Below, one piece after another: positions 17,370 to 26,502 of a DNA stretch of 64,000 bases (its first letter is position 1; each line of letters starts with the position of its first letter). The stretch comes from Enterobacteriaceae bacterium LSJC7 (GTDB lineage: Bacteria; Pseudomonadota; Gammaproteobacteria; Enterobacterales; Enterobacteriaceae): NCBI GenBank assembly GCA_000302695.1, contig AMFN01000022.1:55954-119953 (forward strand), written 5' to 3'. The position numbers and the translations under genes are program-made. The notes under the pieces are model-generated. The model saw nothing but the letters and a program-made list of their open reading frames with translations. It had not been told where the DNA came from and made no database searches.

Positions 17370-20300
17370 ATGAAAAAATTCACAAGGACAGTGATAGGAC
17401 TGATGGTCTTTCAGAGCCTGTCTTTTCCCTGGGCCAACGCATCGACCAAAGGCAAGGATTTTTTTTCAGCCATTGAGGCAATTGACGATGCCGAGCTGAA
17501 CTCCCTGACATCTCCTGACAGCAGATCATATACGCCCAGGCCGCGTACAAATATAATCACTGAACCTAACACGCAGCCTAAACCGCGGTTACAAACATCA
17601 CAAACGCCACAACGTCATTCACAAAATACCCAATTAAAAACGCTCACCTCCTCAAATGAAGCCTTGCAGCAAAAAAATAAAAAGCTGGCTCAGGAGTTGG
17701 AGAATGTTAAAAAGCAGCTAAACCAGGCGGCAGCGGTACCTCAATCGGGTAATAATGAACAGCGCCAGCAATATACCGTACTCGAAAAAGAGAATGCGGC
17801 ACTCAAGGCTGCGTTTAATAAACTGACTGCGGATAAATCACAACTCCTTCAGGAATATTCTGCCTACGAAAGTGAAGGCGATGAATCCATTAAAGCGCTA
17901 AGCGCCCAGCTTCATGAACAGCAGCAGTTAAATAAAAAGTCAGACGAGAAAATTGCTCTGCTGACGCAATCTCTTGCGGCTGCGCAAAAATCTGCCGGTG
18001 AGGTGAAAACACTCACAGCCCAGCTTGATGAGCAGAAGAAGCAGGCCCAGATTGCCGCCGATAAGGTCGCGCAAATGGAAAAAGCGCTGGCAGAGTCACG
18101 CAATAAATCCAGCGACCAGATTAATCAGCTGGCTTCCCAGCTTGATACCCAAAAAACACTCAGCCAGGATTCTGGTGACAAAGTCGCACTGCTTGAGAAA
18201 TCGCTCGCCGACTCACGCAAAGCCGAAGAAGAAGTTAAGCGCCTGAGCGCTCAGCTTGCCGAGCAGCAGAAGCTGGCCCAGGCCTCTGCGGATAAAGCCG
18301 CCGGGCTTGAAAAAGCGCTGGCCGAATCCCGTAGCCAGTCTGCCGACGATATTAAAGTTCTGACCGCGCAGCTTAACGAGCAGAAAGCCGCCATGCAGGC
18401 TTCCGGCGGTAAAGTTGCTGAGCTGGAGAAAGCGCTTAGCGCGTCACATAAAGCCGCTGAAGACGTTAAGCAACTTAACACCCAGCTTGCCGAGCAGCAA
18501 AAGCTGACGCAGGCCGCCAACGAGCAGGTCAGCAAGCTGGAAAAAATGCTGGCCGAGTCTCGCCAGAAATCCGACAACGAGATCAAGACACTTACCGCTC
18601 AACTCAGCGAACAAAAAACGCTCAGCCAGTCCTCTGGCGACAAAGTGGCTCAGCTTCAGCAGTCTCTGAGCGCCTCACTGAAGGCTGAAGACACCGTTAA
18701 AGCGCTGAGCCTTCAGCTGGTTGAGCAGCAAAAGCAGACCAAAGCCGCAACTGATAAAGCCATCATGCTGGAAAAAGAGCTGGCCGATTCACGCAACAAG
18801 TCTGCTGAAGAAGTTAAAACGCTCACTGCACAGCTCAACGATCAGAAGAGCATTATGCAGGCCTCTGGCGGCAAACTGGCCGAGTTAGAAAAATCACTCG
18901 CCATCTCTCATAAAGCCGCTGACGACGTTAAGCGCCTGACAGCCGAGCTTGATGAACAGAAGAAGCTGACGCTTGCCGCTAACGAGCAGGTAAGCTTGCT
19001 TGAAAAAAACCTGGCGGAGTCACGCACAAAAGCGGCTGACGACCTTAAAGCACTCACAGCCCAGCTGGATGAGCAAAAAGCGCTGAGCCAGAACGCGGGC
19101 GGGAAAGTTGCGCTGCTGGAAAAATCGCTTACCGAGACAGGTAAAACGGCGGAAAGCGCAAAACAACTGGCAGAGCAGCTTGAGGAGCAGAAGAAGCTCA
19201 ACGAGGTTGCTAAAGCAGAGATTGCCAACCTGGTGAAATCGCTCGCTGAGTCGCGCACCAAATCGCAAGATGAAATCCAGAAGCTGGTTTCCCAGCTTGC
19301 TGAACAAAAAACACTTAACGCCAGCGCGGGCGACAAAGCCAGCGAGATGGAAAAAGCCCTTGCCGAGTCGAATAAAAAAGCCGCAGAACAAATTAAAGCG
19401 CTCACCGCACAGCTTGAGCAGCAAAAGCAACTCGGCCAGGACTCTGGCAGCAAAGTCGCCTTGCTGGAAAAAACGCTCTCTGAGTCCGGTGGCAAAAATG
19501 CGGACATCATCAAGAGCCTGACCGCCCAGCTTGAAGAGCAGAAAAAAGCGGCACAAACCGCAGCCGAGAAATCGACGCAGCTTGAAAAAGCGCTGGCAGA
19601 CTCGCGCGCGAAAGCCGCCGATGAGCAGAAGAAGCTAACGGCACAGCTGGAAGCACAGCAAAAAGCCAGCCAGAGCGCCGATGAACGCATTGCCGCCATG
19701 GAAAAATCACTGGCCGATGCGGGCAACAAAGCGCTTGAGAAAATCAACCTGCTGGCGAGCAGCCTTGAAGAGCAGAAGCAGATCAGCCAGAACGCTGAAA
19801 ACCGCGTCAAAACGCTTGAGAAAACCCTGGCTGAATCAGGCGACAAAGCGCTTGAGAAGATCAATCTGCTATCTGCCGAACTGGAAAAAGAGAGAAAGCT
19901 CAACCAGGGCGCAGACAGTAAAGTTGCCGAGCTTCAGAAGTCGCTCACCGAGTCGTCTAAAAATGCGCAGAACGTTAAAGCGCTGACCGCACAGTTGGAC
20001 GAACAGAAGGCGTTGACGCTGTCCGCTAATGAGCAGGTTAACAAGCTGGAAAAAGCGCTGGCAGACTCCCAGTCCAAAGCGGCCGATGAGGTTAAAATGC
20101 TCACCGCCCAGCTTAATGAGCAGAAACAGCTTGGGCAGACCGCCGGTAGTCGTGTCGCGCTGCTGGAACAGTCACTGACGGACTCCTCCAAAACGGCAGA
20201 AACCGTGAAACAGCTTAACGCCCAGCTTGATGAGCAGAAAAAGCTGGCACAACACGCGACGGAAAAAGCCACGGCACTGGAGAAAACGCTGGCGCAAACA

Positions 20301-21662
20301 GGCGGTAAAAACGCCGACGCTATCCAGTTGCTGAACACGCAGCTCAATGAGCAGAGAAAAGCGGCCCAGTCTTCTGGTGATAAAGTCGCTGAGCTTGAGA
20401 AAGCGCTGGCTGACTCACGCAACAAAGCGGCAGATGACCTCAAGGCGTTAACAGCACAGCTTGAAGCGCAGAAACAACAGGGTCTGAGTGCGAATGGCAA
20501 AGTGGCTGAACTTGAGAAGTCACTGGCTGAGACAGCAAAAACAGCGGAAAACGTGAAGCTACTGACGGCACAGCTTGATGAGCAGAAAAAGCTGGCGCAA
20601 AGCTCCGGCGACAAAGTCGCTCAACTGGAAAAAGCGCTGGCAGAATCACGTAACAAAGCGGCTGAAGATATCAAGCAGATTACCGCGAAGCTGAATGAGA
20701 AAGAGAAAACCGCGGCTGAACGCGACGGTGAGATTGTCCAGCTGAGTACCAAAGTTGCTGAACTGACCAAACTTAACGCCGATCTGACCAAATCCAGCGC
20801 AGAACTGAGCAAAACCAGCGATGCCCTGCGCGAGCGTGACGGCCAAATCACCCAGCTTAACGCGAAGGTGGCTGAGCTCACTAAGCTCAATGCCGATTTG
20901 ACCAAATCCAGTGCCGAACTGAGCAAAACCAGTGACGCCCTGCGCGAGCGCGACGGCCAGATAACCCAGCTTAACGCGAAAATCGAAGAGCTGACAAAAT
21001 CGAATGCCGAGCTGACCAAAGCGAAAGAGCAGACCCAGGCGCAGAACCTGCCTGCCGCGGCCAGTACCGCCGCACTTAAGAGTGAAGACTCGAAACGCTC
21101 CTATACCAATGGCGTAGTGTTCTCACGCATGCTGAAGAAAAACATCAGTGAGCAGGAATACCTGGGCGTGAAGGTCGATGTGGCGGCAGTGCTGGCGGGC
21201 ATTGCAGACGGCGTGTCTGATAAATCCCGTCTCGATGAAGGCTCGCTGATGAAGAACCATCGTAATTTGATGGATTCACTGAGCAAGCTTGAAAAGCAGA
21301 AATTCGACAAGGCGTTCTCACAGCTGCGTGCCGCCACGTCGAAGAAAAAGGTCCTCAAACAGAACAACAACTTGTTCTTCGTACAGGGCAAATCGGGCAG
21401 TAATGCCTTCAAGGAAGGCGACAGCATCAACTTTGAGCTGACAGAAGCCATGCTTGACGGAAAAGTGCTCAGTAAAGAGAACAATGGCACGCTGACCTTC
21501 ACTGATAAACTGCCGTATGTTTTCTATGAGTCATTCAGACTGGCGAAAAAAGGCGGTTCGATGGAAGTGTACGGCCTTGCCGGGGATATCTACGCATCCG
21601 GCGCTATGCCAGATGGTGTCTTCCCACTTACGCCAATGAAAGTCACACTGGTAACGAAATAA
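17370..21662 (+). CDS. Giant exported coiled-coil repeat protein with FKBP-like C-terminus
   Basis: 1430 residues. A Sec signal peptide (about 1-25, cleavage after ANA) is followed by a low-complexity Pro/Gln region (about 50-90), coiled coil from about 90, and 24 tandem 38/39-residue repeats (175-1101) of the pattern K-LTAQL-EQKK----DKVA-LEKALAESR-KA-. Two further near-identical 38-residue units (VAELTKLNADLTKSSAEL...) follow. The C-terminal domain (about 1243-1430; SYTNGVVFSRML onward) resembles the Mip/FkpA-type FKBP N-terminal dimerisation helices followed by a divergent PPIase-like fold. I could not see intact PPIase active-site residues. The protein is probably periplasmic or surface-linked through its lipoprotein neighbour. 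Function is unknown. Confidence 0.85.
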   Translation: MKKFTRTVIGLMVFQSLSFPWANASTKGKDFFSAIEAIDDAELNSLTSPDSRSYTPRPRTNIITEPNTQPKPRLQTSQTPQRHSQNTQLKTLTSSNEALQQKNKKLAQELENVKKQLNQAAAVPQSGNNEQRQQYTVLEKENAALKAAFNKLTADKSQLLQEYSAYESEGDESIKALSAQLHEQQQLNKKSDEKIALLTQSLAAAQKSAGEVKTLTAQLDEQKKQAQIAADKVAQMEKALAESRNKSSDQINQLASQLDTQKTLSQDSGDKVALLEKSLADSRKAEEEVKRLSAQLAEQQKLAQASADKAAGLEKALAESRSQSADDIKVLTAQLNEQKAAMQASGGKVAELEKALSASHKAAEDVKQLNTQLAEQQKLTQAANEQVSKLEKMLAESRQKSDNEIKTLTAQLSEQKTLSQSSGDKVAQLQQSLSASLKAEDTVKALSLQLVEQQKQTKAATDKAIMLEKELADSRNKSAEEVKTLTAQLNDQKSIMQASGGKLAELEKSLAISHKAADDVKRLTAELDEQKKLTLAANEQVSLLEKNLAESRTKAADDLKALTAQLDEQKALSQNAGGKVALLEKSLTETGKTAESAKQLAEQLEEQKKLNEVAKAEIANLVKSLAESRTKSQDEIQKLVSQLAEQKTLNASAGDKASEMEKALAESNKKAAEQIKALTAQLEQQKQLGQDSGSKVALLEKTLSESGGKNADIIKSLTAQLEEQKKAAQTAAEKSTQLEKALADSRAKAADEQKKLTAQLEAQQKASQSADERIAAMEKSLADAGNKALEKINLLASSLEEQKQISQNAENRVKTLEKTLAESGDKALEKINLLSAELEKERKLNQGADSKVAELQKSLTESSKNAQNVKALTAQLDEQKALTLSANEQVNKLEKALADSQSKAADEVKMLTAQLNEQKQLGQTAGSRVALLEQSLTDSSKTAETVKQLNAQLDEQKKLAQHATEKATALEKTLAQTGGKNADAIQLLNTQLNEQRKAAQSSGDKVAELEKALADSRNKAADDLKALTAQLEAQKQQGLSANGKVAELEKSLAETAKTAENVKLLTAQLDEQKKLAQSSGDKVAQLEKALAESRNKAAEDIKQITAKLNEKEKTAAERDGEIVQLSTKVAELTKLNADLTKSSAELSKTSDALRERDGQITQLNAKVAELTKLNADLTKSSAELSKTSDALRERDGQITQLNAKIEELTKSNAELTKAKEQTQAQNLPAAASTAALKSEDSKRSYTNGVVFSRMLKKNISEQEYLGVKVDVAAVLAGIADGVSDKSRLDEGSLMKNHRNLMDSLSKLEKQKFDKAFSQLRAATSKKKVLKQNNNLFFVQGKSGSNAFKEGDSINFELTEAMLDGKVLSKENNGTLTFTDKLPYVFYESFRLAKKGGSMEVYGLAGDIYASGAMPDGVFPLTPMKVTLVTK
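17892..20672 (+). repeat. Array of 24 tandem 38/39-codon repeats
   Basis: By hand alignment, 24 units (nine of 38 and fifteen of 39 codons) run without gaps from residue 175 to 1101 of the coiled-coil protein. The first eleven units alternate 38, 39, 38, 39 and so on, so each pair is 77 residues, exactly eleven heptads. Units 11-16 are all 39. DNA identity between units is moderate, so the array is old but could still recombine. Confidence 0.85.
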
Positions 21663-21673
21663 GTTTTTACCCG

Positions 21674-21725
21674 GCTGCGGGCCGCCAGACACCTTAAAAG
21701 AGGATGTATTCTGGCGGCCCGCAGC
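21674..21725 (+). terminator. Strong hairpin after the coiled-coil gene
   Basis: A 16-bp perfect stem (21674-21689 with 21710-21725) starts 11 bp after the stop codon. There is no T run, so it may protect the 3' end of the mRNA or act with Rho. Confidence 0.6.
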
Positions 21726-21947
21726 GCTAATAACGCCCTGTTCCTGCTTAACCCACCCGCTTAACCCATCCTCTTACTCTCGGTTTTTTGTCCTGCCTGT
21801 CTTATCAGGCACCATAACGCCGCACCATTTGCTCATTTCGGCACCACCACCTCTCAAAAAAGAGGATGCATCACAAAAAAGCCATCAATTTATCTGTTCC
21901 TCATTAACAGCCATACTTGCTCCAACCCCACCCGGAGGAGCCTGCAA

Positions 21948-22121
21948 ATGAAAACACTCAACGCACGTCAGTTCTTTAAAGACTATTTCTGCGCCACTCG
22001 TCACGCTGGCAGCGGACCAATGCGCTACTTTACCGCCGCCCAGCGCGACGACATGCTGGATGGTGTGATGCAGTGGCGGCACACTGTACCCACCCTCAGG
22101 AAAGGAACCACGCGGGATTAA
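21948..22121 (+). CDS. Predicted small protein, 57 residues
   Basis: Short open frame starting ATG 21948 with a strong ribosome site (GGAGGAG 7 bases upstream). The product (MKTLNARQFFKDYFCATRHA..., ending RKGTTRD) is basic and soluble with a mixed composition unlike random translation. It has no homologue that I recognise. It lies between the coiled-coil gene and the convergent fsaA gene. It was accepted on the ribosome site and composition only. Confidence 0.45.
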   Translation: MKTLNARQFFKDYFCATRHAGSGPMRYFTAAQRDDMLDGVMQWRHTVPTLRKGTTRD

Positions 22122-22242
22122 GCAGCATAGATGCTGAAGACAACATGAAAATCGCACCAGCACCACCGGAGGAAGGACTTGCTCTGGTGGCGCTGTCGTT
22201 TGTGTGTCTGACGCAGGAACGCCGCTTATACACAGTACAGAC

Positions 22243-22280
22243 AAAAAAACCGGCAGAGGCGTCCTCTGACCGGTTCTTTT
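22243..22280. terminator. Bidirectional terminator beside fsaA
   Basis: Stem AACCGG(T)CAGAGG / CCTCTGCCGGTT with one bulged base. On the minus strand it ends in seven T (fsaA terminator); on the plus strand it ends in CTTTTT. Confidence 0.85.
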
Positions 22281-22298
22281 TAACGGCGAAGCCGTGAT

Positions 22299-22961
22299 TT
22301 ACAAGCCGGTTGTGCCAAATGCACGCAGCCAGTCCTGTTCAAATTTTGCAACGGCGGCATCTACGGCTGGCGTTGAAATAAACTGTTCAGCAACGTCCAG
22401 TGGCAGCGTGATGGATTCACAGCCTGCCAGCAGGCACTCAAGCGCCTGACGTGGCGTTTTGAAGCTCGCCGCCAGCACCTTCGCACCCGGCGCATGCAGC
22501 GACAGCAATTGCTGCAAATCCTTCACCGTGGCAATACCGTCACCACCCTGCGCATCCAGCCGGTTAACGTAAGGCGCGACATACTGCGCGCCAGCCAGCG
22601 CCGACAGCAGTCCCTGACCTGCACCGTAAACGGCAGTTCCCAGCGTGGGAATACCTTCAGCCGTCAGCAGCTTAATTGCCGCCAGCCCTTCTGCCGTCAC
22701 CGGCACTTTTACCACCACATCAGCGACGATAGCGCGCAGTTTTTGTGCTTCCTGCACCATCTCCTGCGCACGCGGTGCCATGACCTGGGCAAAAAGCCGC
22801 CCTTTACCACCGAGCGCCTCGTACAACTCCGGCAGCAGTACATCGACCGGCTTCTTGCCGCTGGCAACAATGCTGGGGTTAGTCGTCACGCCCGCCAGCG
22901 GAAAAATACGCGCCAGGCGCTTTACCGCAGCAACGTCAGAAGTATCGAGATAAAGCTCCAT
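22299..22961 (-). CDS. fsaA: Fructose-6-phosphate aldolase
   Basis: Class I aldolase of the transaldolase family, 220 residues. It cleaves fructose 6-phosphate to dihydroxyacetone and glyceraldehyde 3-phosphate, and it can also join dihydroxyacetone to various aldehydes. The Schiff-base lysine is Lys85 in [11 protein letters not shown]. Sequence around GKKPVDV and VVVKVPV is nearer E. coli FsaA than FsaB. GGAGAG lies 8 bases before the ATG. It is divergent from the glycyl-radical pair pflE-pflF; in E. coli fsaA is also next to these genes (ybiY/ybiW), so the association is conserved although the arrangement differs. Confidence 0.93.
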   Translation of the reverse strand: MELYLDTSDVAAVKRLARIFPLAGVTTNPSIVASGKKPVDVLLPELYEALGGKGRLFAQVMAPRAQEMVQEAQKLRAIVADVVVKVPVTAEGLAAIKLLTAEGIPTLGTAVYGAGQGLLSALAGAQYVAPYVNRLDAQGGDGIATVKDLQQLLSLHAPGAKVLAASFKTPRQALECLLAGCESITLPLDVAEQFISTPAVDAAVAKFEQDWLRAFGTTGL

Positions 22962-23031
22962 TCAGGCACTCTCCGCAATTGTGATAGTTAGCAAAATTTC
23001 ACTCAGTATAGCCTTCACTTCGCTGGAATTG

Positions 23032-23045
23032 TTGATCGCAGTCAA
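23032..23045. promoter_or_regulatory. Candidate FNR site upstream of pflE
   Basis: TTGATCGCAGTCAA matches the FNR consensus TTGAT-N4-ATCAA with one mismatch. It lies 58 bp before the activase start. Oxygen-responsive control fits an oxygen-sensitive glycyl-radical enzyme. Confidence 0.55.
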
Positions 23046-23054
23046 TATCACTTT

Positions 23055-23064
23055 CTTTCGAAAG
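23055..23064. promoter_or_regulatory. Candidate DeoR-type operator
   Basis: CTTTCGAAAG is a perfect 10-bp palindrome 38 bp before the activase start, with a similar half (ATACGAAAC) 15 bases on. DeoR/GlpR-family operators often contain TTCG/CGAA cores, and a DeoR-type gene ends this operon, so autogenous control is plausible. Confidence 0.4.
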
Positions 23065-23102
23065 TAATTTACTATTCATACGAAACATAACGAGGCAAGG
23101 CG

Positions 23103-24002
23103 ATGATCTTCAACATCCAGCGCTACTCCACACATGATGGCCCCGGGATCCGCACCGTCGTATTCCTCAAAGGCTGCTCACTGGGCTGCCGCTGGTGCCA
23201 GAACCCGGAAAGCCGCGCACGCACCCAGAGCCTGCTGTTTGATGCGCGCCTGTGCCTCGACGGCTGCGAGCTGTGCCAGCAGGCAGTACCGGACATCGTA
23301 CAACGCGCGGCTGACAAGCTGGTGATTCATCGTGAAAAATTGCAGCCCGATCACTTTGCGGCGCTGGAACACTGCTGCCCAACCCAGGCGCTGACGGTCT
23401 GCGGCGAAGAAAAGACCGCAGACGATATTCTCGCCACCGTTATGCGCGACCGCCCTTTCTATGAACGCAGCGGCGGCGGCATTACGCTGTCCGGCGGTGA
23501 GCCGTTTATGAGCCCGCAGCTTACTCAGACGCTACTTCAACGCAGCCATGAAGCGGGCATTCACACCGCAGTGGAAACCTGCCTGCACGTGCCGTGGCAC
23601 TACATCGAACCGGCGCTCGCCCACATCGACCTGTTTCTGGCCGACCTCAAGCACGTAGACAGCGCGGTCTTTAAACAGTGGACCGATGGCTCGGCCAGGC
23701 GCGTGCTCGACAACCTCAGGCGCATTGCCGCGGCAGGCAAGAAAATGACCATTCGCGTGCCACTGGTCCCTGGTTTTAACGCCGATAAGGACAGCATTCG
23801 CGCCATTACCGACTTTGCTGCTGATGAACTCAACGTTAGCGATATTCACTTTTTGCCGTACCACACGCTGGGTATGAACAAATACGTTCTGTTGGACCAG
23901 CCCTACAACGCGCCGGATAAACCGCTGGACTGCCCCACGCTGCTGCGCTTTGCCCAGGATTACGCGCAGCAAAAAGGCCTGGCGGCCACATTACGAGGAT
24001 AA
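23103..24002 (+). CDS. pflE: Glycyl-radical enzyme activase (radical SAM)
   Basis: 299 residues. It uses S-adenosylmethionine and a [4Fe-4S] cluster to install the glycyl radical on its partner. The radical-SAM motif CxxxCxxC is seen as [13 protein letters not shown]. An inserted Cys-rich stretch ([10 protein letters not shown] ... [12 protein letters not shown]) should bind extra Fe-S clusters, as in other activases of this type. The glycine-rich [11 protein letters not shown] segment is present. It is similar to E. coli YbiY. It ends 3 bp before the enzyme gene, so the two are translated together. Confidence 0.92.
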   Translation: MIFNIQRYSTHDGPGIRTVVFLKGCSLGCRWCQNPESRARTQSLLFDARLCLDGCELCQQAVPDIVQRAADKLVIHREKLQPDHFAALEHCCPTQALTVCGEEKTADDILATVMRDRPFYERSGGGITLSGGEPFMSPQLTQTLLQRSHEAGIHTAVETCLHVPWHYIEPALAHIDLFLADLKHVDSAVFKQWTDGSARRVLDNLRRIAAAGKKMTIRVPLVPGFNADKDSIRAITDFAADELNVSDIHFLPYHTLGMNKYVLLDQPYNAPDKPLDCPTLLRFAQDYAQQKGLAATLRG

Positions 24003-24005
24003 TTT

Positions 24006-26438
24006 ATGACCACCCTAAAACTTGACCAGCTTACTCAACGCATCCAGGCGCATAAAAATGCGCTGGTCCATATCGTTAAGCCGCCAGTCTGCACTGAGCG
24101 TGCGCAGCACTACACCACCGTTTATCAGCAGAATATGGATAAGCCCATTCCGGTACGCCGTGCGCTGGCGCTGGCTTATCACCTGGCGCATCGCACCATC
24201 TGGATTAAGCACGATGAGCTTATCGTCGGCAACCAGGCAAGCGAGGTGCGCGCCGCACCTATCTTCCCCGAATACACGGTAAGCTGGATTGAAAAGGAAA
24301 TCGACGATCTCGCCGACCGTCCAGGCGCGGGCTTTGCCGTTAGCGAAGACAACAAACGCGTGCTGCATGACATCTGCCCCTGGTGGCGCGGCCAGACGGT
24401 GCAGGACCGCTGCTACGGCATGTTTACCGATGAGCAGAAAGCGCTACTGGCAACCGGCATCATCAAAGCCGAAGGCAACATGACCTCCGGCGATGCGCAC
24501 CTGGCGGTGAACTTCCCGCTGCTGTTAGAAAAAGGCATGGATGGCCTGCGTGAAAAGGTGCGCGAGCGCCGTTCGCGCATCAACCTGACCGTGCTGGACG
24601 ACCTGCACGGCGAGCAGTTCCTCAAAGGCATTGATATTGTGCTTGAAGCGGTAAGCGAGCACATTACCCGCTTTGGCGCACTGGCACGCGAGATGGCGCA
24701 GAGCGAAACCCGCCCGGAGCGGCGCACCGAACTGCTGACTATTGCCGCCAACTGCGACGTTATTGCCCATCAGCCGCCGCAGACCTTCTGGCAGGCGCTC
24801 CAGCTGTGCTACTTCATCCAGCTGATTCTGCAAATTGAATCCAACGGTCACTCAGTTTCCTTCGGGCGCATGGACCAGTATCTGTATCCGTGGTATCGCC
24901 GTGACGTCGAGCTGGAGCAGAGCCTTGGCCGCGAACAGGCCATTGAAATGCTGCACAGCTGCTGGCTCAAGCTGCTGGAAGTGAACAAAATCCGCTCCGG
25001 CTCGCACTCCAAAGCCTCGGCGGGCAGCCCGCTGTACCAGAACGTCACCATCGGCGGTCAGAACCTGGTCAAAGGCGAACCGGTTGACGCGGTCAACCCG
25101 CTCTCTTACGCCATTCTGGAATCCTGCGGTCGCCTGCGCTCCACCCAGCCGAACCTCAGCGTGCGCTATCACGCCGGCATGAGCGATGACTTCCTCGACG
25201 CCTGCGTACAGGTGATCCGCTGTGGTTTTGGTATGCCCGCGTTTAACAACGACGAAATCGTTATCCCGGAATTCATCAAGCTGGGCGTGGAGCGCGAAGA
25301 TGCCTACCAGTACGCGGCCATTGGCTGCATCGAAACCGCTGTTGGCGGCAAATGGGGCTACCGCTGCACCGGCATGAGCTTTATTAACTTTGCGCGCGTG
25401 ATGCTGGCCGCAATGGAAGGCGGGCGCGACGCCACCAGCGGCGAAGTGTTCCTGCCGCAGGCGCAGGCGCTGTCAAAAGGCAACTTCAGCAACTTTGATG
25501 AGGTGCTGGCGGCCTGGGATAACCAGATTCGCTACTACACCCGCAAGTCCATCGAAATTGAGTATGTGGTGGACACCATGCTTGAGGAAAACGTGCACGA
25601 TATTCTGTGCTCGGCACTGGTGGACGACTGTATTGAGCGCGCAAAAAGTATTAAACAGGGCGGCGCGAAGTACGACTGGGTTTCTGGCCTCCAGGTCGGC
25701 ATCGCCAACCTCGGCAACAGCCTGGCCGCAGTGAAAAAGCTGGTGTTCGAGCAGGGAACCATTGGGCAGCAGCAGCTGGCACAGGCGCTGGCAGAGGACT
25801 TTGAAGGCCTGACCAACGAGCAATTGCGCCAGCGCCTGATTAACGGCGCACCCAAGTACGGTAACGATGACGACAGTGTCGATGCGCTGCTGATTCGCGC
25901 CTATGAAACCTATATCGAGGAGCTGAAAAACTATCACAACCCGCGCCACGGCCGTGGCCCGATTGGCGGTGATTACTACGCAGGCACCTCGTCCATCTCG
26001 GCCAACGTGCCGTTTGGCGCGGCAACCATGGCCACGCCGGACGGGCGCAAAGCCACCACGCCGTTGGCAGAAGGCGCCAGCCCGTCCTCCGGCACCGACC
26101 ACCTCGGCCCAACGGCGGTGATTGGCTCCGTTGGCAAACTGCCGACCGGCTCCATCCTCGGCGGCGTGCTGCTTAACCAGAAGCTCAACCCGGCAACGCT
26201 GGAAAACAACAGCGACAAGCAAAAGCTGATGCTGCTACTGCGCACCTTCTTTGAGGTCCATCTGGGCTGGCATATCCAGTACAACATCGTCTCGCGTGAG
26301 ACGCTGATTGAAGCGAAGAAGCACCCGGACAGCTACCGCGATCTGGTGGTGCGCGTGGCCGGATATTCGGCGTTCTTCACCGCGCTGTCGCCGGATGCCC
26401 AGGACGATATTATTGCCCGTACTGAGCACACGCTGTAA
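24006..26438 (+). CDS. pflF: Glycyl-radical enzyme, YbiW/PflF type
   Basis: 810 residues, the same length as E. coli YbiW (PflF) and very similar throughout. The glycyl-radical site is Gly786 in RVAGYSAFF near the C-terminus. The catalytic cysteine is Cys441 in IGCIETAVGG, with Glu443 two residues later. A single Cys followed by Glu is typical of dehydratase-like members, whereas pyruvate formate-lyase proper has paired Cys. The name PFL is therefore historical, and the substrate is unknown. SD AGGA overlaps the end of pflE. Confidence 0.92.
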   Translation: MTTLKLDQLTQRIQAHKNALVHIVKPPVCTERAQHYTTVYQQNMDKPIPVRRALALAYHLAHRTIWIKHDELIVGNQASEVRAAPIFPEYTVSWIEKEIDDLADRPGAGFAVSEDNKRVLHDICPWWRGQTVQDRCYGMFTDEQKALLATGIIKAEGNMTSGDAHLAVNFPLLLEKGMDGLREKVRERRSRINLTVLDDLHGEQFLKGIDIVLEAVSEHITRFGALAREMAQSETRPERRTELLTIAANCDVIAHQPPQTFWQALQLCYFIQLILQIESNGHSVSFGRMDQYLYPWYRRDVELEQSLGREQAIEMLHSCWLKLLEVNKIRSGSHSKASAGSPLYQNVTIGGQNLVKGEPVDAVNPLSYAILESCGRLRSTQPNLSVRYHAGMSDDFLDACVQVIRCGFGMPAFNNDEIVIPEFIKLGVEREDAYQYAAIGCIETAVGGKWGYRCTGMSFINFARVMLAAMEGGRDATSGEVFLPQAQALSKGNFSNFDEVLAAWDNQIRYYTRKSIEIEYVVDTMLEENVHDILCSALVDDCIERAKSIKQGGAKYDWVSGLQVGIANLGNSLAAVKKLVFEQGTIGQQQLAQALAEDFEGLTNEQLRQRLINGAPKYGNDDDSVDALLIRAYETYIEELKNYHNPRHGRGPIGGDYYAGTSSISANVPFGAATMATPDGRKATTPLAEGASPSSGTDHLGPTAVIGSVGKLPTGSILGGVLLNQKLNPATLENNSDKQKLMLLLRTFFEVHLGWHIQYNIVSRETLIEAKKHPDSYRDLVVRVAGYSAFFTALSPDAQDDIIARTEHTL

Positions 26439-26450
26439 CTTCTCCCTCCC

Positions 26451-26482
26451 GGCGCGGCCCGTAAACGGGTCGCGCCGTTTTC
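26451..26482 (+). terminator. Hairpin between pflF and the DeoR-type gene
   Basis: 12-bp stem (GGCGCGGCCCGT with ACGGGTCGCGCC, one G-U pair), a 2-base AA loop and TTTT. It starts 12 bp after the pflF stop and probably reduces read-through into the regulator gene. Confidence 0.75.
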
Positions 26483-26502
26483 ATTCTTTTCAGGCTATTT
26501 CT

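Noticed and set aside
18908-19903. Long minus-strand open frame (331 codons) inside the coiled-coil gene
   Set aside because: It is an antisense shadow caused by biased codons in the repeats. Its translation is Ser/Ala/Phe-rich low complexity and it has no ribosome site; similar shadows occur all along the array.
22145-22297. Second small ORF after the 57-residue ORF
   Set aside because: Weak ribosome site, and it runs through the bidirectional terminator, so it is not likely to be translated.
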